This document shows, piece by piece, positions 34,901 through 47,439 of a stretch of DNA of 64,000 nt. The position numbers and the translations under genes were made by a program. Positions within the stretch are counted from its first letter, which is position 1; each line of letters starts with the position of its first letter. This stretch comes from Ambrosia x helenae (taxonomy: Eukaryota; Streptophyta; Magnoliopsida; Asterales; Asteraceae), in assembly GCA_030844895.1 (NCBI GenBank), contig CM061231.1, positions 158,333,376 to 158,397,375 of the forward strand. The letters run 5' to 3'. The notes below the pieces were generated by a model, which saw only the letters and a list, made by a program, of their open reading frames with translations, was not told where the DNA came from and searched no databases.

Positions 34901-36380
34901 AAAAGCGTTAAGGTAATTTTCTTTAAGAATTTTTTCGTACCCTTAGGAGGTATTACGTCGCTTCATTTAGCAACAACAAATAAAATAAAAATTGGTAATT
35001 AACTAATTTACTTAACAAAATATGTGTTGTAGGAAGATAGAGATTCCGCTCTCTTACAAGCAAACAAGATGGTTGAATCATACAAGTTTTTAGCTACTCA
35101 GGTAGTCATTCGAATTTCGACATGATAATTAACTTAATAATTTAAATTTTTAGTAATTTTTTTTTAAGTTTAAGTTTTAGTTTGTGTTTATAGTTTATAC
35201 ACATGACCAGTATATTTAATGGATATACAGGCGCGGATTTATGAAGGAAACGAACCGATCCTTTTCTTTGCCATATTTCAGAGCATTGTGGTTCTCATGG
35301 TGAGCATAACTTAGATACAAGGAAAGATAATACATTATTATTTTTCCCTTCATTTGGATTGTAAGATTTAGTAAGTTCGATACGTTTTCAGGGTGGTCTC
35401 AGTAACGGATACAAGAATTACTTATCGGAAAACGGTCTACCAGATGATACTTACAAAGAAGATGGAGTTGCATTATTTCGAGTTCAAGGATCTGGACCCG
35501 AAAACATGCAATCAATTCAAGTTGAACCCGTGAGTTCACTGACATATACATATATGTATATATATTTTAATTTTTTTCTTTAAGCGCTCGAAAGATATAT
35601 AATTTTGTTTATAAATGGATCAGGTTGCTTCATCCTTGAATTCCTGTTATTGTTATATATTACACAAAGATTCGCTTGTCTTTACCTGGTACGGAAGCCA
35701 GACAACGTTAGAGGACCACGACCTTGCAGAGAGGCAACTCGATCTAGTAAAAGTATGCATCTGAATTATATATACTTGTTTTCTTTTGATTAGAAAAGGA
35801 TATATACATCTTATGTAGATAAGCGACTGACAATAATATTCATTTGTCATCACAAATGGTTGCAGCCTGATTTGCAGACCAGAGTGCTTAAAGAAGGTGT
35901 AGAGTTGGACCAGTTTTGGGACATCTTAGGTGGAAAAACCAAATACGCTGCAAAGAAGATTCCACGTGAAGCGAAAAGCGATCCTCATTTATTCTCATGC
36001 ACATTATCCAAAGGTTGAAACGGCTCTTTGATGAAGTTAATCATATTTTTACAAAAATTTCTGTAAATTTAACAATTTTTTTTTTTTTTTTTTGATGCTT
36101 GTGATGCACCTTTGCCTCGTTCAACAGAAGATCTGACGGTCTGTATCTAATTATTTATATTAAGTTTTTCATCTGAAAATAATACAAATGTTATAATTTT
36201 TTTTGGATTCAAAAGATTGATTTGGATTTGTCGCTGCAGGTGTCGGAGATATACAACTTCAATCAAGATGATTTGATGACAGAAGATATATATATCCTTG
36301 TTTGTCACACATCCATATATCTTTGGGTAGGGCAGGAAGTTAATTCAAAAACCAAAACACAAGCATTAGCTATAGGAGAG

Positions 36381-36432
<52 letters not shown>

Positions 36433-38125
36433 ATAACAATGGTTTGAAACAAATATACATACAACATTGATTAATTCAATCAGTTTTTTGTCAGCTTAAC
36501 TATAATTTATGTGTAATTTGACAGAAATTTCTTAAACTCGACGTGCTTCTTGAGAAATTATCTCTCCAAGCTCCAATATTTATCACAATGGAAGGAAGCG
36601 AGCCACCATTCTTCACGCGTTTCTTCACATGGGATTCAACTAAATCTGCAGTAAGTTACCTTCTTTCATTTAAAATTTTAAACTTTATATTTATATACTC
36701 TACTGCATAAGCTCATTGTTTATCATATGGTCAAACTCTGTTGTTAATATGTCTACAGATGCATGGAAACTCATACCAGCGACGGCTATCTATTTTAAAA
36801 GACGGAGGTCGCTCAACTAGGAACTTTGTAAGCCATAGTTATTGTATAATCAGATAATAAAAATTGCAGTTACAAAAAAAAAAAAAAAAAAAAAAAATCT
36901 AATAAGATAATTATGATATTACCAGAAACCGAAAAGGAGAACACCGATATCATTTGGAGGTAGGTCAGCATCTGAAAAACCACAACGGTCAAGAAGTGTG
37001 TCATACAGCTCTGATCGACCACGTGCTAGGGGCAGATCTCCAGCCTTCAACGCCCTTGCTTCCAAATTCGATAATCCAAGTGGAAGGAACCTTTCAACTC
37101 CGCCACCAAGGAACCTTTCAACTCCACCGATTAATCTTGGTGGTGGCAATGCAGGCGGCGGTGGTGGTCATAATAAAGTTTTTTCCACGTCTAAAGCTAT
37201 AGCGTCACTTACTGCCTCTTATGACAAACCAGCACGAGAAAAACTTCTGCCGCGATCTGTAAAAGGTAGTATATCTTTCATCATGTTTATAAATTATGGT
37301 TAAAGAGATAACTGTCGAAACTGACTTATGACGTTTTAATGTTATCAGTAAGCTCTGATTCAGCTTCAGCAGAAAAATCTGAGTCAAACTCTAGGATTAA
37401 TCCGATGAACAGTAGAATAGACGCCCATACAGTAACGGAAAATGTGAAAGAGAATGAAGTTGAAGATGACGAAGGGATCACATTATACCCGTATGAGCGT
37501 TTAATAATATTATCAACTGACCCTGCTCCAGATATTGATGTAACCAGACGCGAGGTACATATTTTAAGACTATTCGTTTAAAATACATGTGACCGCTAGA
37601 TCAAAATGGGCTCCTTTTTTATGTGAAACAATTTTTATGTAAAAGTTTCAGTTTTCTTATAAACGAGTAGTACGTAAAATATGATTTCAAAATCTTTATT
37701 GTTTCATTAAGAATCAGAAATTTTGAAAAAAAATAAATAAATCAGGCAACCTGTTTGACCCGTTTCCTTTGCAGATAACATTTAGGGGCGGACCTAGCTA
37801 GGTACCGCGTCCGTTGCTACTCAACTTCGCACGCGTAGTGGAAAATTAGTGGAATTTATTTATTTATTTATTTTTTTTACGATATTTGGAAAACATTACT
37901 ACTAAAATGAAAAAAATAAAAAACGTTACTACTGAAATTAATTTCTAGATCCGCCACTGATAACATTTTCCGCTTTTGCCTGCTTGACCCGTTATGGAAT
38001 ATTATATGCAGATGTATCTGTCAAAAGCCGATTTCAGGGAGAAATTTAACATGACCAAAGATGCTTTCTACAAGATGCCAGCATGGAGACAGAATAAGAT
38101 GAAAACTTCACTTGGGCTGTTCTGA
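31902..38125 (+). CDS. villin (actin-bundling protein), frameshifted in exon 8
   Basis: Villins bundle and cap F-actin in the cytoplasm. Twenty-two exons: 31902-31951, 32047-32146, 33085-33153, 33250-33459, 33563-33740, 33835-33967, 34054-34216, 34305-34453, 34560-34669, 34757-34912, 35033-35101, 35231-35299, 35392-35529, 35624-35752, 35866-36013, 36128-36138, 36240-36380, 36525-36650, 36759-36827, 36926-37265, 37349-37554 and 38012-38125. The start AFQGAGQKPGIEVWQIEN, six gelsolin-type repeats, a Ser/Pro-rich linker (36926-37554) and a C-terminal headpiece ending KMKTSLGLF give about 958 residues, close to plant VLN4-type proteins. Exon 16 is only 11 bases. Exon 8 has one base too many: after RGQDRPK the frame hits TAA and the homologous MTENFETVCFRSKFESW lies in another frame, next to AAAA near 34338. 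An in-frame start four residues upstream (31893) is possible. If the shift is real the protein is truncated in the third repeat region. Confidence 0.88.
32310..32595. repeat. GCGC-rich repeat of the 53427-53819 family, villin intron 2
   Basis: Contains AAAAGTGACGAGGTCTAAAACCAAGGCGC and ends with GCGCGCTTTTTAAAACCAAGG. Related pieces: 53427-53819 (complete), 53220-53300, 53880-53990 and 56735-56950. Left edge unclear. The rest of intron 2 (32600-33060) shows nothing recognisable. Confidence 0.5.
37783..37959. mobile_element. hAT-type MITE in the last villin intron
   Basis: A 177 bp insert with ends TAGGGGCGGACCTAG and, in reverse complement, CAGTGGCGGATCTAG. Exact 8 bp copies ATAACATT lie at 37775-37782 and 37960-37967. 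The left one is directly preceded by a pyrimidine-CAG (TTTGCAG). Confidence 0.85.
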
Positions 38126-39219
38126 GTTATCTACACTCTATGATGGAAAGCATGCTTACAAATTTTCCTTATGTTTATGTTGCAGTAGGTCCATATCTCT
38201 TTTTTTTTTTTTTCTGACATAATATATATCCATTTTTCTAAGAGTTAGTTACTTCCATTGATGTATAACAGACCTGCTTCACCATTAATTTTGTTCATTT
38301 TTTTATTCCCCATTAATTAATAATTCATTTGAATGAAAATGTATATGTAACAAGCAAGTGTAGAAAACCTTTCATTTCATTAATAAAATCTGACTTTTGT
38401 AATAATCATTAGTTATCATATCAAATTATTAATTTTAACCTTCAAGAGGTGGTGTGGTGGTAAGCGAGCGCCTGGTTTTATATTGTGTGACATTTATAGT
38501 CCCGTTCTACATGTCAATACTGGCAACAATGAACTAATGAAGAGGTCTTCCTCCACTAGCAGGTTTTTTCGGAAACAACCGTTTGTAATAATCTTACAAA
38601 TATGCCTTAAGAAATGTTGCAACTAACGAATATAGGTTAATAGGAACGAGCATGGACGTAAAATGTAACGTGTGAAAAAAACCCGAAAACTGAAAAAACC
38701 TATCTGAATTGTGAGTTCGGTTTTTGTTTCAGTTGACGGTTCCACAAATCTTGCTTATTTGGATAATCGAACCAAAGGCAATCGAATATACCGAACAATA
38801 ACCCGTTTAATCGGATTACCAAACCAAAAAACTGAAAATGTCGGTTTAATCGGAATCGTGATAAACATTCCAATTCGTACCAGTTTGGTTTTAGTTACGG
38901 AAAAAAATCAAAACCGAATCAAATACACCGATATTCAAACCGGTAAACACCCTAGTAAAATGAAAACGAGGTTAGTTTTCAGATAGTAAAACATGGACGA
39001 AGGAAAGATACATTGAAATGTCTAAGAAGTAAGCTCAGCCAAAATGTCAAAATTTAGATTAGTAAAATCTAATTTGTTTCCCTTGAAATAAAAGGGGAAT
39101 TGGAATTAAATAATCTTAACTTTGTCGGGTTGAAATGCAATAATCCCAAGTTAAGTCTGTTAGATTCCAATTTTCAAGCTGAGATTATTGTCTTCTAACC
39201 TGAGGATTATTTAATTCAA
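38126..39219. other. intergenic, repeat fragments
   Basis: 38640-38965 has ends GAACGAGCATGG and ACCGGTAAACACCCTAG and is filled with GGTT/AACCGAA words, like a decayed hAT element with subterminal repeats. 38445-38560 resembles a SINE (GGTGGTGTGGTGGTAAGCG). Poly(A) signals (AATAAA-like) for villin lie near 38390. No gene supported. Confidence 0.35.
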
Positions 39220-40000
39220 GGAAAAATTATAGAAATCGTCCTTTATGTTTACAACGTTTTACAGTAGATGTCCTTTAACTTCAAAATTGACGAGAATCGT
39301 CCTTTATGTTGTAAAATCGTGCAGGTCTTGTCCTTTAGGCCTAACCTGGTTAAATTTTTCAGTTAAGTTTGGTCACGTGCATCCCACGTGAAGGCATAAA
39401 TGTCCTTTTACTTCTGAATTTATTTCCCCCAATTTTCACCCTCCCAACCAGCACCACCTGTCATCACCTCCACCTCCTGCAACCACCACCACCACCACCG
39501 TCACCTGCCACTACCACCACCACCACCTCCTCTAATACCTCTTCTCCCACCTGATCCACACTCAAATTCGGCCTCTCCACCATTGATTGTGGTAGAAAAA
39601 GGGAACCCTTCGTTTATTGATTCCATTCCAGACCCGAGTGTGAACCCTAACCATGGCGGCTCACATGAATCTGTTGCAAACACCCCAAATCTGGTACAAA
39701 TCGTCATTGTCTGGGAGTGAAACAGGTGGGAATCAGCTGACGTTTTGGACTCACAGCTACCACTCTTACCAAGCCACCCATTACCTGCTTCAAGTCATTG
39801 TCGGTTAACCGAAGCTGGGGATTCAGGTCAGGTACACGTTGGAATGGCTACATCTGCTGATGAGTATGCGTGTGTATATGATAAGTCAAAGAGATTAACT
39901 GTTGCAGTGATGAGTATGGCTTTCATAAGAAGTTATTAATTTGATGTTTTAATCATGAAGATGGGACTGTGGACTATGGTGGTGGTTTTGTCGTGGCAGG

Positions 40001-41698
40001 CAGTGGCGGATCCAGGAATTTTTTTCACTGGGTTCCTTTTTTGGTGTTTCAATTTCATATGACCAAACATAAAAATTTCGGGTCGGTTTGCCGGTTCGGG
40101 TTGGATAAGGTTCATCACATAATAAAAATACGATATAATAATGAAAAAACATTGGCATTATAAATTTAAAGCATATAATATAAATACAATTGCCTTTAAG
40201 GATAAAAAAACATACCTAGAGTTGTTCCCTATGAGTTTTCATCTTTTGAAAACGTTGCATTACATTCTCGACCGAAACTTGTTGTAACAACTCCCTTGAA
40301 ATATTCATCTTCATAGTACGTAATATCAAATTAAGGTTTCAATTAGTTAAATATAATTTTTCATTAAACGAAAAACGAAAGTTACATCACAATATAAGGT
40401 AGACGGACAACAGGCTGCGCTGCCACCAATTTCTGAATTAGTTAAAAACACAAAATAACCAAATTACCAATAGATTAACTAAATCAAGAACACATCAATA
40501 AACAAGATTAAGTGATTAACTAGCATAAACCTAACAAAATCGAACAAATAATGGATTAAGTAAATCGACAATACATTCATTATTGTTGCCATATGTTGAA
40601 ATTGACAATACATTCATAATTCATTATTCCACAAATCTTACACATAAAAAAGAGTTATTGGTAACATTTTCTACTTACATTCAAGAAATAAGTAATGATT
40701 TGACTTTTGAGGTCAATGTTAAAGCAATCGATTCAACTTCAATGCCGGTAAAGATTATCATGTCTTTCAAAAACTGATTTTGATAAATAGTTTAACTTTT
40801 GTAGAAACTAGTAGGAAAAGAAAGCTTTTGGTTGATGATTTGTACAGGAATGTATACAAACTTTAAATTTTGAAATTTATCATTGTTGACCTTAAAACTC
40901 AAAATGTAACTCTTCTACTTAAGTAACCACGTGAAAGCCAAAATGTATATCTTCCGCTTAATTAACCACAAACCCACAATAATATTTATACTAAATAGAT
41001 TAACTAATTAATGATATTAGGTAATTAAGATAATACCTTTGAGGCGGAGGACAGGGGGGAAGGCAGAGGTGGAGGACGGAAGGAAGGCGGAGGACGGGAG
41101 GAGGGCAGAGGCGGAAAGGCGTTGGAGGAGGAGGGCAGGTTGGAGGAGTTGGGTTCGAGACTGCTGATGTATGTTTCATGGTTGTTTGGCTTTGGAGGGG
41201 GAGGAGTTACACTATGTTCCAGAGTTTCATTAAAGGATGGAAGAGAAAGGATTGGGAAGAAAGTGGAGAAAAAATGTGTTCCAGAGTTTTTTTTAGGAGA
41301 GAAAGGGAGGGAATAGGAGGGATAATAAAGAGGTTTTTAGGGTGATTTTCAATCTTTCCAATTTGGAAGGAATTGGAGGGGAAGGAAGAGGAGGGAGATC
41401 CTTTCTCTTCCACCCTTTAATGAAACTCTGGAACAGAGTGTTAGAGTTTGGGTAACCCTAGGTTTGAATTAAAAAAAATAGAAACAAAAAACAAAACAAA
41501 TAAAACAGGGCTCGAACTCGGAACCTTATGTTTATGATTGGAGGGTGTCAACCACTAGAGCAATCCTAAGATCTAATAATGGGTTCCTAAATTATTTTCT
41601 TATGGGTTCCTTTCCAGTTTTCTATATACATTAACACTATGAATTACAAACCGACTGGGTTCCCGGGAACCCACCCGAAGAGCCTAGATCCGCCCCTG
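40001..41698. mobile_element. hAT-type element nested in the Mutator-like element
   Basis: A 1,698 bp insert with ends CAGTGGCGGATCCAGG and, in reverse complement, CAGGGGCGGATCTAGG. An exact 8 bp target duplication GTGGCAGG lies at 39993-40000 and 41699-41706. The inside has a family A retroposon copy (about 40330-40480, minus), a GGCGGAGGACGG-type purine repeat at 41040-41130 and a further inverted repeat at 41213-41440. No intact transposase. Confidence 0.9.
41213..41440. repeat. inverted repeat inside the nested hAT element
   Basis: CTATGTTCCAGAGTTTCATT followed by AAAGGATGGAAGAGAAAGGAT is mirrored by ATCCTTTCTCTTCCACCCTTT and AATGAAACTCTGGAACAGAG near 41398-41440. The arms are about 40 bp with about 130 bp between them. 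Confidence 0.75.
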
Positions 41699-42350
41699 GT
41701 GGCAGGTGATGGGCAGTCAGAGAATGAAGAAAGTGGATGGGGAAATAAGATGGGACTGTGGAGCTGGTGATGGTCGGCAATGTTAGCTTGTGGTGGTGGT
41801 GGAGAACAGGCAGACAGAGAAAGAGAGATAGAAGAAAGATGTGTAAGAAAGAGAGGTAAAAAGACTAAACCACCCTTATGTAACCAAACTTAACTGAAAA
41901 ATTTAACCAGGTTAGGCCTAAAGGACGAGACCTGCATGATTTTACAACATAAAGGACAATTCTCATCAATTTTGAAGTTAAAAGACATCCACTGAAAAAC
42001 GTTGTAAACATAAATGACGATTTCTGCAATTTTTTCCTTAATTCAAATTCCTCAAATAATAAAAATAAAAACTTTTATTAAAGAGAAAAAAATGTATGCT
42101 AAGAATAGTTGAAGGATGAAAGATGTAATTGTAAGTGAATGAATTATGAATGGTGTGAGTCTATCCAGAAACGTGAAATCCACACACTTCTGGAGAACAA
42201 CAGCGGTACACGTGGCAATCTTCCACACAGTAGTTGTGTTTCTGTGTGTGTGAAAGTACACAACTCATACAGCAGATTATTATGGAAACAACTGCTGATT
42301 AGTTATTAGTTAATTAATATTAATAATAATAATAATAATTAATTAATGAA

Positions 42351-45300
42351 ATGTCAACCTCTGAACGAACGCCAGTTGAGATTATTAAATCCGTCAACGG
42401 TCTCGAAAAAGTTATTCTCCGTGAAATTCATGGCAGCACTGTTGAGGTCTGTAACTTCAATTTCATCTCTTTGGTTGGTGTTGATGATTGAGTTGAAGTT
42501 TTTATATACTGATAAGGGTAATTTGGTCATTTGGTTAGGTTTAATTGATATGGTTATGAATTTAATGTTAGTTGTAGTGATTGTTAGTTGTGTTGATGAC
42601 GGTTATGGTAGTTATTAGTTACTCTGTTTTGATTTATTTGCACCTGGTGATAGTACTGGTTTTATATGTAGTTTATTTAGTTGGATCTTGTGGAATTTAT
42701 GGCCGATTTCGGTGCTAAGTTATACGCGTGCGGCCACTGGCGGATCTAGACCAAGATTTCAGAGTTAACGACTTAACGTTACATAATTTTCACGGGTAAC
42801 GTAATACAAAACACGTAAAAAAATAAAAAATAGACTAAAAATACATTACGCCAAAAAAGTTGAGGGGTAACGGACGTTACCCCTGCTTACACTCTAGATC
42901 CGCTCCGGCGCGTGCCTGATTATTTTGTGCTTATACATTTGGTGGCTCTTTTGATACATTCAGATACAGGAGTGTGTAAATTCTGTTTCAGATCATGAAA
43001 CCTCTATTTGCATTTGGAAGTTGAAATTATATATATAGCCTAAATGATGTATAATCCTTATGTGGCAAGATTTCGGTTGTACAAGATTACTTGCATAAAG
43101 CTGTTCCATTGTTGATTATGATTTGTGCATATTGAAACATTTTTTTTGCGCAAAACTTGCACGGTTGATTTTGGAGAATAATTGTGGAAGAGTTTTTTTA
43201 AGTGATAGATAAAGTTCTATCTAAAAGTTGATGATCTAAGGTAGAATATGTTTTTACATAATACAATGTTCTTAAGGGTTCTTTCACACTTGTGAAGTTA
43301 CGACCATCATATCAAGTTTTAATCAGGATTGGATGTACATTTGACTTTCTATAGTTTGACCAGTAGTGCTGGTACATGACTTGAATCTTGCATACAAGCA
43401 AGTGAAATTTTTGTTAACTTGGATGCAGGTGATAATAGTTTTATTACTAACTTGAGATCCCCAAATTTTCGATTTTTGATACTTTTACTTCATTTTAAAC
43501 TCAAAATTTATGCTGTCAAAAGCCCAAGGCACACTCAGGGCGCATAGGCCTAGCTTGGAGCCCCGAGCCTGGGCACTTAAAAGCGAGGGCTTTTTTAAGC
43601 TAGGTGCATGGTGTAAAATACCATTTTAGGGGTTTTAAACATGTTTTAGGTTTGTTTGGGGCTTGTTTAGGCTGTTTTAAGTTGATTTCATGATTAATTA
43701 GGTTAGTTACAGCCTTTTGTAGGGTTATTTTTAACCACTTTTGGCTGGAATTTGACCAGAAAATGCCCTGCAGCAGCGCCTGAAAGCTACCCTTTCAGGG
43801 CGCAGCTCATCTGGTGCGCTGGGCTGCGCTTGAGTGCCTAGGCGTGCGCCTAGGGGGTTTTGACAACATGGCTCGCCTTTCAGAGCGCAACTCATTTGGT
43901 GCGCTGGGCTGCGCTTGAGTGCCTAGGCGCTCGCATGGGGGGCTATTTACAACATAGCTCAAAATCTAACTCTTTGATTGAAACATATGGAATTTCGCAA
44001 GTATTATGGTGATAATTTTTTATAAATATTTTATATAACTTTTCACTATCTTACACGGTTTGTAAATATCCTATGTCCAGTGATTATCATGGTGATAGAC
44101 AGTTAGACATATGAATCTTCTGTCTTTTCTTCTGATGGTGATGAGCCACCAATTAGCTTTATGTATAATTGTTTATCTATATATTACATAGATTACTTTT
44201 TCTTCATGATACAGTGTTACCGTGATCATTGCTAAAAGCCTTGCATCTTATTGTTGTTTTTTGTTTCTATTGTGCAGGTATATTTGTATGGGGCCCACGT
44301 GACATCTTGGAAAAACGAGCACGGAGAAGAGTTGCTTTTTGTCAGTAGTAAGGTGTCTGACTAGTTGATAGAATTATACGCTTACTTACGCGAATGAGTG
44401 AGTTACTAATTATCACATGTCAACTAACCTTAAAAGTTTTTTGGCTGGTAATATATCTGTTTTTTTCCTTTCTTTTCTAATCCGTTTTGGTGTTTGGGTT
44501 GCAAGGGTTTCTTCGTTCCCTCATATCATTCACGCCTTTGATTAAATTACAGTATGGTAGTATACAATCATTAATAGTATTATATCTGCAGGAAACCTTT
44601 AAACCTCCAAAGCCCATTCGTGGGGGTATTCCTATATGCTTTCCTCAAGTAAGTAGCTTTTTGTCATTTGCTGTTTGATTTTTTTGTTTTGATATTATAT
44701 AAACTTGCTTCGTTGTTGTAGTTCTCAAATTTAGGTCCTCTTGAACTTCATGGGTTTGCTAGAACCAGAATATGGGCATTTGATGACGACCCGCCTCCTC
44801 TCCCGCCTGATGTCACCAATAAGGTCTTTCTTGATTTGATTCTCAGACCCACTGTAGAGGATTTGAAAATATGGCCTCACAGGTACAACTTATAAAAATT
44901 AAATCCAGTTAATGATAGAATTCGGCCCCTGTTCGCCTTTGAACGACTTGGTTATATAGGATGAACATGATATGCACATGTTGTGCAGTGACTCGACACA
45001 AAGAACAGAGGATGGGAACAAACAAAGATACACACACTTATAATATTTCCCATACAATACAAATGACACAAGTTTGGGGTATTTATACCCAACTACATTG
45101 ACGGTTATTTAACCGCTAAAACTAACCGACATGACTAAATATAACTGACAAAATAATACAGACACGTTCTGTTTTGGCGCCAAACTTCTGCAGTTGACTT
45201 TTTCTTTGACTTTTTATTTCTTGATTACAAAACTTCTAACAGTTAACAAGTTTTTCTGATTGGTTAATATTGGAATAAATATTCATGGCTTGTTTAGCTT

Positions 45301-46077
45301 TGAGTATCGTTTGCGGATCACTTTGGGACCTGGAGGAGACTTGATGTTGACTTCTCTGGTCAGAAATACGGGCACTGATGGAAAGCCGTTTACATTTACA
45401 TTTGCATATCATACCTATTTTTCAGTTTCGGATATCAGGTATATAACCAATTTTTATGTGATGCAGTTTTATTATATATATATCCACGATTCCACTCTAA
45501 CCTTTGTTGATTCAGCGAGGTTCGCGTGGAAGGAGTGGAAACATTGGATTATCTTGACAGTTGTCAAAAAAGGGATCGGTTTACAGAACAAGGAGACTCG
45601 TTAACCTTTGAATCAGAGGTAAATTTACTAACCTCTTCCTTTACCCAAGTTTTTTATTGCTTAACCATGGTTATAACTTATAAGTAATGTTATCTTTTAC
45701 CAGGTTGACAGGATTTATCTTAGCACACCAACTAAAATTGCAATTATGGATCATGAAAAGAAACGGACATTTCTCATCCGTAAAGATGGACTTCCGGATG
45801 CTGGTGAGACTGCACTCTCTCTTAACATCTTTGGTTCAAGGTTGTTAATTTGATAACCATTTATATAATCATATATATTTATACAACACACGCTGTAGTG
45901 GTGTGGAATCCATGGGATAAGAAGGCAAGGGCAATGGCTGATTTCGGAGATGATGAGTACAAACATATGGTTTGCGTGGAGGCCGCAGCAGTGGAAAAGC
46001 CAATTACGTTAAAGCCTGGCGAGGAGTGGCGAGGAAGGCAACAACTTTCAGTGGTCAACAAGTTGCTTGACCCTTAA
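42351..46077 (+). CDS. glucose-6-phosphate 1-epimerase / aldose 1-epimerase-like protein
   Basis: This family interconverts alpha and beta anomers of hexose 6-phosphates, probably in the cytosol. Eight exons: 42351-42446, 44278-44352, 44592-44648, 44722-44882, 45298-45438, 45516-45618, 45704-45803 and 45899-46077, giving about 303 residues with no break. The start MSTSERTPVEIIKSVNG is chosen because it joins in phase and matches family N-termini. Recognisable segments: LYGAHVTSWKN, FKPPKPIRGGIPICFPQ, the first histidine in LELHGFARTRIW (about 86), the second in FAYHTYFSVSDI (about 168), the VETLDYLD aspartate, VVWNPWDKKA and the glutamate of MVCVEAAAV near the C-terminus. Intron 1 is 1.8 kb and holds a hAT MITE and a repeat block. 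This is one of two fully intact genes here. Confidence 0.93.
42733..42908. mobile_element. hAT-type MITE in epimerase intron 1
   Basis: A 176 bp insert with ends CACTGGCGGATCTAG and, in reverse complement, GGAGCGGATCTAG. The 8 bp copies CGCGTGCG (42725-42732) and CGCGTGCC (42909-42916) differ at the last base. Confidence 0.7.
43505..43965. repeat. GCGC-rich repeat with duplicated end, epimerase intron 1
   Basis: Begins near GTCAAAAGCCCAAGGC. The right part repeats CTGGTGCGCTGGGCTGCGCTTGAGTGCCTAGGCG (in words of up to 20) twice, at about 43810-43860 and 43898-43945, each followed by GGGG and a GACAACAT or ACAACAT. It looks like a transposon end duplicated in tandem. No protein. Confidence 0.5.
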
Positions 46078-46640
46078 GGAAGTTATGTACATGTATGTTG
46101 CATAATCTTAATAATTCTCTATTAATTAATCATTTATAATTTGTACATTTTTCTAATAATAATTTATATATATTCTGGTGCAGGTTATGTGATTTGGGAC
46201 TAAAACAAAGTTCTTTTTCCTGTATAAATTTGTTGTTGATTACCTTGGTGCATAATGCTTGGACTAGCTCTGGCTGTTGTCAATATTATTGTTTTTTATT
46301 GTTGGCTTGCACCTGAAATGGACAATAAGACAATAAGAATCATTCATAATTGTATTGTACTATGATTTATAATTCAAGTAAATTGTTTGTTATATCTTAA
46401 TTAGATAGAATTGGCTATCCAACCAAATGTATGACAGATATGACTGTTTGATTGATGCATAGCTCTATTATGCTGATGGATGATGAGTTGTGGTTGTTCT
46501 TAACTGAATGATGAAACGGTTATGATTATGAAACAAGAAATTTGGATAGGAAAAATGACACGAACGTGATATGGACGTATTAGGTTGTCATGTCTAACCC
46601 GTTTATTGAATATGTCACGTTCATATTGATATGTTTGCCA
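46078..46640. other. 3' flank of the epimerase gene
   Basis: AT-rich DNA with several AATAAT/AATTTATA words but no gene. A further possible spliced 3' UTR segment follows ...TGGTGCAG near 46183. Confidence 0.3.
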
Positions 46641-46865
46641 ATGATGTTATAGCATAGTGGTTGCAACGGAGGTGGGAAGATTTACCCACATTTGTGGGGT
46701 TCCTGTCTGGGGTCTCAGGTTCGATTCCATCTTCCACCGGAAAAATAACCATTGGGTTTGAAATGAGAAACCCGTGTGGGGAAGGATTCGATCCTGGGCA
46801 GAGGTGGCTTTCTAACCAAGGGTTTACCGCTGAAACACAACATTTCAAAAAAAATGTTGACATGT
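46640..46865 (+). mobile_element. tRNA-derived SINE
   Basis: Contains an A-box-like TAGCATAGTGGTTGCAACGG and a B-box TCAGGTTCGATTCCATC, then an unrelated body and an A-rich end (CAAAAAAAATG). Ends inferred; no clear target duplication. Confidence 0.6.
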
Positions 46866-46926
46866 TTAATTAAGCGAGTTGTCCTTGCGTTAACTTATTT
46901 AACCCGTTTTCTTAAGTTATGAACAC

Positions 46927-46929
<3 letters not shown>

Positions 46930-47018
<89 letters not shown>
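46930..47018. repeat. (GA)n microsatellite
   Basis: About 88 bases of GA dinucleotides with two small interruptions (GATAGA, GAAAGA), downstream of the epimerase gene. Confidence 0.95.
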
Positions 47019-47439
47019 GGGATGGTTAATGGTGTTATGTTGTTATGATTGTCTCAACCCTAATCTCATAATATCTCTTCATATTTATACATACCCAGGG
47101 GACACCCTAATAAGGCCCATCTAATTATAGTCCGCCCATCAAATACATATCTGTTATTGGGCTTAGGATAATATTAATAATTGATCAACATAATATAAAT
47201 GATAATAATGGCCACAAATAAATATAATAAACATAATTTATATTTATTCTAACATACTGGTCTACTTGTTTGAAATTAGAATAAAAAGTAATATGATATC
47301 ATATATATATGGTAAATTTAGTGGTTCGTTCAACTCATTTATATAACCTCGCTTACAACTTTATTACGCTCACTTGTATACGTAAGTTATACATGCGGAT
47401 TACACAAATTTTAAGTGTCCGTAGTCGATGTTTTTACAC

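Larger units (their letters stand above)
39220..42037. mobile_element. Mutator-like element with long terminal inverted repeats
   Basis: A 2,818 bp element with an exact 9 bp target duplication TTAATTCAA (39211-39219 and 42038-42046), the Mutator hallmark. The ends (GGAAAAATTATAGAAATCGTC at left; its complement at right) form inverted arms of about 150-170 bp containing AGGCCTAACCTGGTTAAAT. The core includes CCACCACC-rich DNA at 39420-39550 and a short stretch around 39600-39930 that could be captured genic sequence, but no domain is recognisable. A hAT element is nested at 40001-41698. Confidence 0.9.

Noticed and set aside
39369..39707. Pro/Thr-rich and Gly-rich frames
   Set aside because: CCACCACC simple sequence inside a transposon; not a gene.
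46930..47018. GA tract as a regulatory GAGA element
   Set aside because: Pure microsatellite, over 800 bp past the end of the epimerase gene and 1 kb from the next gene; no evidence of function.
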